Shown here: in pieces, positions 59,126 through 64,000 of the stretch | How positions within the stretch are numbered: position 1 is the first letter of the stretch | Layout: every line of letters begins with the position of its first letter | Origin: Rhizomys pruinosus | Taxonomy: Eukaryota > Chordata > Mammalia > Rodentia > Spalacidae | Assembly (NCBI GenBank): GCA_009823505.1 | Contig: VZQC01004719.1 | Coordinates: 2,057,061 to 2,121,060, forward strand | DNA length: 64,000 bases | Reading direction: 5' to 3' | Made by a program: the position numbers and the translations under genes | Notes under the pieces: generated by a model | What the model saw: only the letters and a program-made list of their open reading frames with translations | What the model was told of the DNA's origin: nothing | Database searches by the model: none

Positions 59126-59917
59126 ATGGGAAAACCAAATAATATGTCTGAAACAAATTTTACCAGGCTATACCATTCCTATAATGAGAACTCTCTGGAG
59201 GTAATCCAGGACACAGACCTTAAAGCAGCTATCATCGACATAATCAAATAACTGAAATAAATCAAGGAATATAAAGAAAAATGAGACAAATTATTCATGG
59301 AACTAGAGGGAGAGAATGACAAACACCCGAAGGAAATGGAAATACCAAAGAAATCCCAGGCTGAAATGAAAAAGGAAATAAAAAATTCATTCAGTGAACA
59401 AGATAGGATGCTAGAAAGCCTCAGTAATAGAATGGATGAAGCAAAAATAGAATATCAAGATAGAAAGATAATATAAAATAACTGGAGTGTTCAAGCAAAG
59501 ATTATGAAACTGTCAGGAAAACACAAAAGTGGAATAACCAGGAAATGTGAGGCACCATGAAAAGACCAAACCTCCACATGGTAGGTATAGAGGAAGGAGA
59601 AAAATATCAGGATAACGGTACTGACCAGATCTTCAAAAGAATTATAGAATAAAATTTCCCCAAATTAAAAAAAGACATAACCATGCAAATGCAACAAGGA
59701 CATAGAACACCAAATAGACAAGGTAAGGAACGAAATTCCCCACACCATATCACAGTCAAAACCCTAGATGCTCAAAACAAAGATAGAATACTGAAAGCAC
59801 AAGAGAAAAAGAACAAATCCCATATAAAGGGAACTCCATCAGAATTACAGCTGACTTCTCAATGCAAATGACGAAATTCAGAAGAGCTTGGTCTAAAGTT
59901 TGTCCAGTACTAAATAC
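59126..59917 (+). pseudogene. L1 ORF1 pseudogene, L1-10
   Basis: ATG 59126 opens a 41-codon frame to a TAA (59249). Downstream frames keep coiled-coil text and the hnRNA-binding region (HRTPNRQGKERNSPHHITVK, ILKAQEKKNKSHIKGTPSEL). It stops at gtttgtccagtactaaatac before the expected YPAKMSI segment. Confidence 0.75.
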
Positions 59918-62299
59918 AGAGAATCAATTAATGTAAGATCTGGTTCTTCAAAAGGATAAAAAAAAATTATAAACCTCTAGCACAGCTGACCAAGAGAGAG
60001 AAAGAGCCACTCCAAATCAATAAAATTAGAGATGAAAAGGGAAAGATCACAAAAGATCATGAAAAGATCCAGACGTTCATGCAGGAATACTTCAAAAACC
60101 TATACTCCACTAAATTTGCAAACGTAAGAGAAACGGTTGAATATCTGAAACCATGGAATTCAACAAAGCTTAGCCAAGAAGATATTTACAGCATAAACAG
60201 ACCCATAATGTATGAGGAAATTGAAACTGTAATAAAAAACCCTCCCAACTAAAAAGAAGCCAAGAGACACAGGGATTCACAGCAAAATTTTATGAGACAT
60301 TTAAAGAAGACCTACAACCATTACTTTTCAAATTATTCAAAAGGATAGAAACAGAGGGAAATCTCCCAAATTCTCCCTATGAGCCAGCAACACTCTAGTA
60401 TGAAAACTAGGCAAAGATACAATGAAAAAAGAAAATTATAGACCCATTTCATTAAAGAACATAGATGCAAAAATTCTTAACAAAATACTTGCCAACCTCA
60501 TGAAGGCACACATCAAAAAGATCATCCATTATGACCCAGTCAGAATCATACCAGGGATGCAGGGATGGTTTAACATATGTAAATTGATAAATGTCATAAC
60601 ACATATAAAAAGACTTAAAGACAAAACGACATGGTCATCTCAGTTGATGTGGAAAATGCCTTCAACAAAATCCAACATACCTTCATATTTAAAATCCTAG
60701 AGGAAATTGTACTGGAGGAAATATCCCTCAACATAATTAAAGCCATCTACAAGAAACACACATTCAACATTATTCTAAATGGGAAAAAAATTAGGATCAT
60801 TCTCCTTAAAGTCAGGAACCTGGCAAGGCTGCCCCATCCCCACTCCTGTGTAATATTGTGCTTGAAAAGCTTGGTAGAGCAATAAGGCAAGAAAAATAAA
60901 CTAAAGGAGTTCTAAGTGCAAAAGAGGAGGTCAACCTATCCCTTTTTTCCAGATGACATGATAGTTTAACTATGGTACACCAAAAACTCCACCAGAAATC
61001 TCCCCCAAATGATTAACAGTGTCAGCTAAATAGTGGGAAACAAAATCAACACAGAAAAATCAGTGCCCTTTCTTTATACCAACAAAAGTCAATTGGAGAA
61101 GGAATACAAAGTGACCTTCCTATTGACAATAGCCTCAAAAATATCTAGGAACAAACTTGATAAAAGATACTAAAAATCTATCAGATGAAAATTATAAAAC
61201 ACTGAAGAAGGAAATGAAGAAGTCAGTAAAAAATAGAAAGACCTCCCGTGCTCAGGGATTGGAAAAATTAATATAGTAAAAATTAACATCCTACCCAATG
61301 TAATATACAGATTCAATGAAATATCAATAAAAATCTCCACAAACTTATTCTCAGATCTAAATAACAACATCCTCAATTTAATATGGAAACCGAAAGACCT
61401 TGGAGAGCCACAGCAACTCTGAGCAGAAAGAATAATAGAGGGGGGGTAATTATACCAGAATTCAATTTATATTACAGGGCCATAGTCATAAAAGAGCTTG
61501 GTATTGGCACTGATACAGACCCATAGATAAATGCAACAAAATTTAAGATCTGGACTTGAACACATGCAATTTCAGACACTTCCTCATATTTGACGAAGGG
61601 ACCAAGAAGTCCCAATGGAGGAAAGACAGCATCCTTAGCAAGTGGTTTTGACAAAACTGGATGACCACTTGTAGAAGAACAAAATTAAACCCCTACCATT
61701 CACCCCGTACAAAAATCAACTCTAAATAGATCAAAGACCTCAATGTGAAACCTGAAACTGAAAATGATAGAAAACTCTGGCAGTGACCTATAAGACATAG
61801 GCACAGGAAAAGACTTTCTAAATCAGACAGCAGCTGCACAGAAAATAAGGTCTACATTTGACAAGTGGGAGCTTATTAAACTCAAAAGCTTCTGTACAGT
61901 GAAAGAAATAATAAAAGAAGTGAAGAGACAAACTACAGATTGGGATGAAGCTTTCACTAGTGATACCTCTGACAAAGGATTAGCATTCTGAGTATATAAA
62001 CTACTCAAAAATAAAAAGGAGCAAGAAAAAAAAATGACCCACTCAAAAACAGGAGTAAAGAGCTGAACAGAGACTTCACAAATGAAGAAGTAAAAATTGC
62101 TGAGAAAAAACTTGTTCGACATCACTAATAATTATGGAAATGCAAATTAAATTCACTTTGAAGTTTCGTCTTACTCTGGTAAGACTGCCTATGGTCAAGA
62201 AAATAAAGGATAACAAATGTTGGAGAGGTTGTGGAGAAAGGGGACTATTCATCCACTGCAGTTGGGAATGTAAACTCATGCAACCACTATGGCAAGCAT
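59918..62299 (+). pseudogene. L1 ORF2 pseudogene without EN, L1-10
   Basis: Enters at gaatcaattaatgtaagatc (tower region), GA-rich agagagagaaagag at 59992, RT entry near 60080-60240, [20 protein letters not shown] at 60425, [13 protein letters not shown] at 60640. The FADD site near 60950 is frame-disturbed. The Cys-rich motif (CWRGCGERGLFIHCSWECKL) is at about 62215-62280. EN and the N-terminal tower are missing. Confidence 0.8.
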
Positions 62300-62302
62300 T
62301 GT

Positions 62303-62419
62303 ATCCTCATTATGTCATCTTTCATTACCACTGCATTGAATTCCATTGTGTAGATGTACCACATTTTCTTTGTCCACTTGTTAGTTGAGGGACATTTGGG
62401 TTGCTTCCAGCTCTTCGCC
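62303..62419 (-). mobile_element. Inverted L1 ORF2 C-terminal fragment
   Basis: The minus strand matches ORF2 near the C-terminus (gaagagctggaagcaaccca, aatgtccctcaactaacaag, tgtggtacatctacacaatg). It joins L1-10 in opposite orientation at 62300 and is cut on its other side by the ERV LTR. Confidence 0.8.
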
Positions 62420-62797
62420 TGTGAGATGAATGGTGTGTGCCTTGGACAGCAGAGTCAGAGAACTGGAGCTGCCTAAACCCTTTGGAGCCCAGCAGATCAT
62501 GAGTGATCCAAGATGTCCATCCTTGAGTTATTTTGCTGGACTTGTGTGGCAGGGCCCACTTAATCCCAGGATGACACATGGGGAAAACACGCACAGGAAA
62601 GCACAGCACGCGGGCGCAAGTTGAGGTTCAAATGCAGAGAGAGCTTTTATTCCAAGATGCCTGCTTAAATATCCATCATGACTCAATTCTCAAAGCCAAA
62701 TCCTAAATCTTTTCGTCACTATATCCCACGCCATGGGTGTGGTCAGGGAGGTCCCATTGGCTTAGAATGGAAAACATCTTAACTAAATTTTCCCACA
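62420..62797 (-). mobile_element. ERV class II (ERVK-like) LTR
   Basis: 378 bp, TGTGGG at the right edge to CTCACA at the left on the minus strand. A TATA-like motif (complement at 62662-62674) is followed by AATAAA (complement at 62646-62651), giving a short U3 and a long U5. The stretch directly to the right reads as a purine-rich polypurine tract on the minus strand (about 62798-62812), so this is a 3' LTR. ERVK-like assignment rests on the layout and is from memory of rodent ERVs. Confidence 0.75.
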
Positions 62798-63075
62798 TCT
62801 CACCCTTTTAATTTTATTTTTTTTTAATTTTCTGAGAGGCATGGGAGCCCCATGGGTGAGGGTAACAACCCAAAGGAACCGGAGTTTTGAGTAGCCAGCT
62901 GATCAAGCCTGTTTTGAGTGCTAGGCAGTGGGGGGGGCAGGTCAGACCTGAAACTTTATTTTCACACTAAGGCCAATTAATATCCAAAAATCCAACCATG
63001 AAGTGAACCAATTACTAAGCATAAGCAATGAATGTAAGTAAAATTCATTTAAAACAAATTAGCAAGTATCTATGT
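62798..63075 (-). mobile_element. ERV internal 3' end remnant
   Basis: Lies on the internal side of the LTR; A-rich/purine-rich at the LTR junction, then about 250 bp of non-coding-looking sequence with a G-run at 62931-62938. No env or other retroviral gene can be read. The right boundary is not clear. The provirus is truncated here, and no 5' LTR is in the window. Confidence 0.5.
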
Positions 63076-63084
63076 CCAAATTTT

Positions 63085-63274
63085 GAAACAATGCAAGGTT
63101 CCCATAGTCCAATTGGAGCAGCTTGTATGCACAAGCATGTTGATCAAATAAGAGTCCAGTCTATATTGCTGTAGTCTCATGATTCACCCCAATCTCTCCA
63201 CAGCCCTTACATTCTACCATGCCTCCTCTTCCACAATTTGTTCCCTAGGCTTTGGGAAAGGGGCACAAGTGGGT
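63085..63274 (-). mobile_element. Orphan L1-3'-end element, copy 4 (partial)
   Basis: The minus strand contains the gggaacaaattgtggaagag core, atgtaagggctgtggagaga and gttgatc-type blocks in the order of copies 1-3. Cut at 63275 by an N. Confidence 0.65.
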
Positions 63275-63275
63275 N
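63275..63275. other. Single ambiguous base (N)
   Basis: The N separates two unrelated repeat fragments. Confidence 1.
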
Positions 63276-63283
63276 ACCCAGGA

Positions 63284-63362
63284 GATGGAAGATGAATAAA
63301 CCCTTTCCTCCTCAAGTTGGTTTTGGTCAGAGTGTTTTGTCCCAGCAATTGAAGACAAATAG
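63284..63362 (+). mobile_element. LTR-type repeat, 3' end fragment
   Basis: gatgaataaaccctttcctc and ttggttttggtcagagtgtt match the 3' end (AATAAA region) of the rodent LTR-like family seen inverted at 13556. Confidence 0.6.
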
Positions 63363-63454
63363 AATGTTCTTCCTCTTCCTCCTCCTCCTCTTCCTCCCCT
63401 TCCTCTTCCTCCCCCTCCTCTTATTTTCCCCTTCTTTTCTTTCTTTTTTTTTAG
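63363..63454. repeat. (CTT/CCT)n pyrimidine tract
   Basis: About 90 bases of almost pure C/T on the plus strand with TTCCTCC units; the complementary strand is a purine tract. Confidence 0.9.
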
Positions 63455-63469
63455 TTTTACCATTTTTTT

Positions 63470-63616
63470 GGTATTTTTGAGACCGGATCTCGCTTTTAGT
63501 ACCAGGTGTCCTGGAGCTCACTCTGTAAACCAGGCTGGCCTTGAACCCACAGAGATCCACCTACCTCTGCCTCCCGAGTGCTGGGATTAAAGGTGTGAAC
63601 CACCACGCCTGGCTAG
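63470..63616 (-). mobile_element. B1 SINE
   Basis: The minus strand starts agccaggcgtggtggttcac, then aatcccagcactcgggaggc, ggatctctgtgggttcaagg, cctggtttacagagtgagct; tail degraded into the T-rich stretch. CpGs retained at the head, moderately young. Confidence 0.92.
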
Positions 63617-64000
63617 ATGTTTGGATGGTGTGCTAATCCACAAACTGTGACTTTTCTATAAAAGATGACAAGTTCTTACTGTGGCTTATAACATCTCCTA
63701 ACCACTAGAGGACATAAACTTGTGGCATCAGCTGTGAATTATTCCTCCAAGGAGAGAGCTAATAGACAACTGAATTTGGGATATATAGACACATGGCTGC
63801 CACTGTTGCACAGTATCTCCAGGAAGTTGAGGTATAGCTGATACTGATGGAGGAGTCTTGCTTGACTCAAGGAGACCAATATTTTGCTTTATTGCTTTAG
63901 TGGCCTTTGGTAACGTAATGCTCTCTGGCATTTCAGAGACCAATTGTACATTAGCAAGTGAAGTCTCAAAACATTTTTCCATGCTTACACCAGGTCTTCG
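63617..64000. other. Unique sequence at window end
   Basis: No repeat or coding feature recognised. Confidence 0.4.

Larger units (their letters stand above)
58450..62299 (+). mobile_element. L1-10, L1 of a second lineage with internal deletion
   Basis: It holds a 5'UTR (58450-59125) unlike that of L1-8, ORF1 starting MGKPNNMSETNF at 59126, then a direct jump at about 59917 from mid-ORF1 C-terminal domain to the ORF2 tower region, then RT and C-terminal region up to the Cys-rich motif at about 62294. The EN domain is absent. The 3' end is cut by an inverted L1 piece at 62303. Confidence 0.8.

Overview
The window is nuclear DNA from a mouse-like (muroid) rodent. The evidence is the repeat content: tRNA-derived B2/B3-type SINEs with intact pol III A and B boxes, 7SL-derived B1 SINEs, many rodent-type L1 (LINE-1) copies, MaLR/ERVL-type LTRs and an ERV class II (ERVK-like) 3' end. 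Base composition is AT-rich and microsatellites are frequent. There is one 228-base assembly gap and two isolated Ns. The species was not determined. I found no protein-coding exon, no tRNA or rRNA gene and no CpG-island promoter that I would defend; this looks like L1-rich gene-desert or deep intronic DNA.

Layout. 0.1-0.75 kb: first copy of an unclassified dispersed repeat, seen again at 35.8 and 37.6 kb. 2.2-12.3 kb: one old 5'-inverted (twin-primed) L1 split by a later near-full-length minus-strand L1 (3.0-8.65 kb), which itself carries a B2-like SINE. 12.7-14 kb: a SINE with target-site duplications (TSDs) and an LTR-like relic. 14.1-19.5 kb: plus-strand L1 with an orphan L1-3'-end insertion, a SINE and the assembly gap. 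20.2-24 kb: another plus L1 ended by a SINE. 24-34.7 kb: a mosaic of B1, B2/B3, L1 3' ends in both orientations, a solo LTR with perfect TSDs, and a CpG-rich 146-bp block. 35-38.5 kb: two copies of the unclassified repeat around a rearranged L1. 41.2-46.8 kb: the best-preserved L1, with two 187-bp-spaced 5'UTR monomer units, a TATA-like motif, ORF1, ORF2 and 3'UTR, all inactivated. 47-58 kb: mostly unique AT-rich DNA with scattered SINEs, an old Lx-type L1 3' end, and a 5'-truncated processed retrocopy of a cellular mRNA (54.4-55.1 kb). 58.4-62.3 kb: an L1 of a different lineage (different 5'UTR and ORF1 start) with the endonuclease region deleted. 62.3-63.6 kb: inverted L1 piece, ERVK-like LTR plus internal end, LTR relic, B1.

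Nothing here acts as an operon or gene cluster; what links the elements is L1 machinery. Pol II-transcribed L1s encode ORF1p and the EN/RT ORF2p, which mobilise B1, B2-like SINEs and cellular mRNAs. The TSDs and A-tails in the window record this. All L1 copies here are broken by frameshifts, stops or lost catalytic residues.

I do not see a convincing new biological system. The best leads are the unclassified three-copy repeat, the orphan L1-3'-end elements with a CpG-rich head, the 17-bp internal duplication that marks the younger B2-like SINEs, the EN-less L1, and the retrocopy of an unidentified gene.
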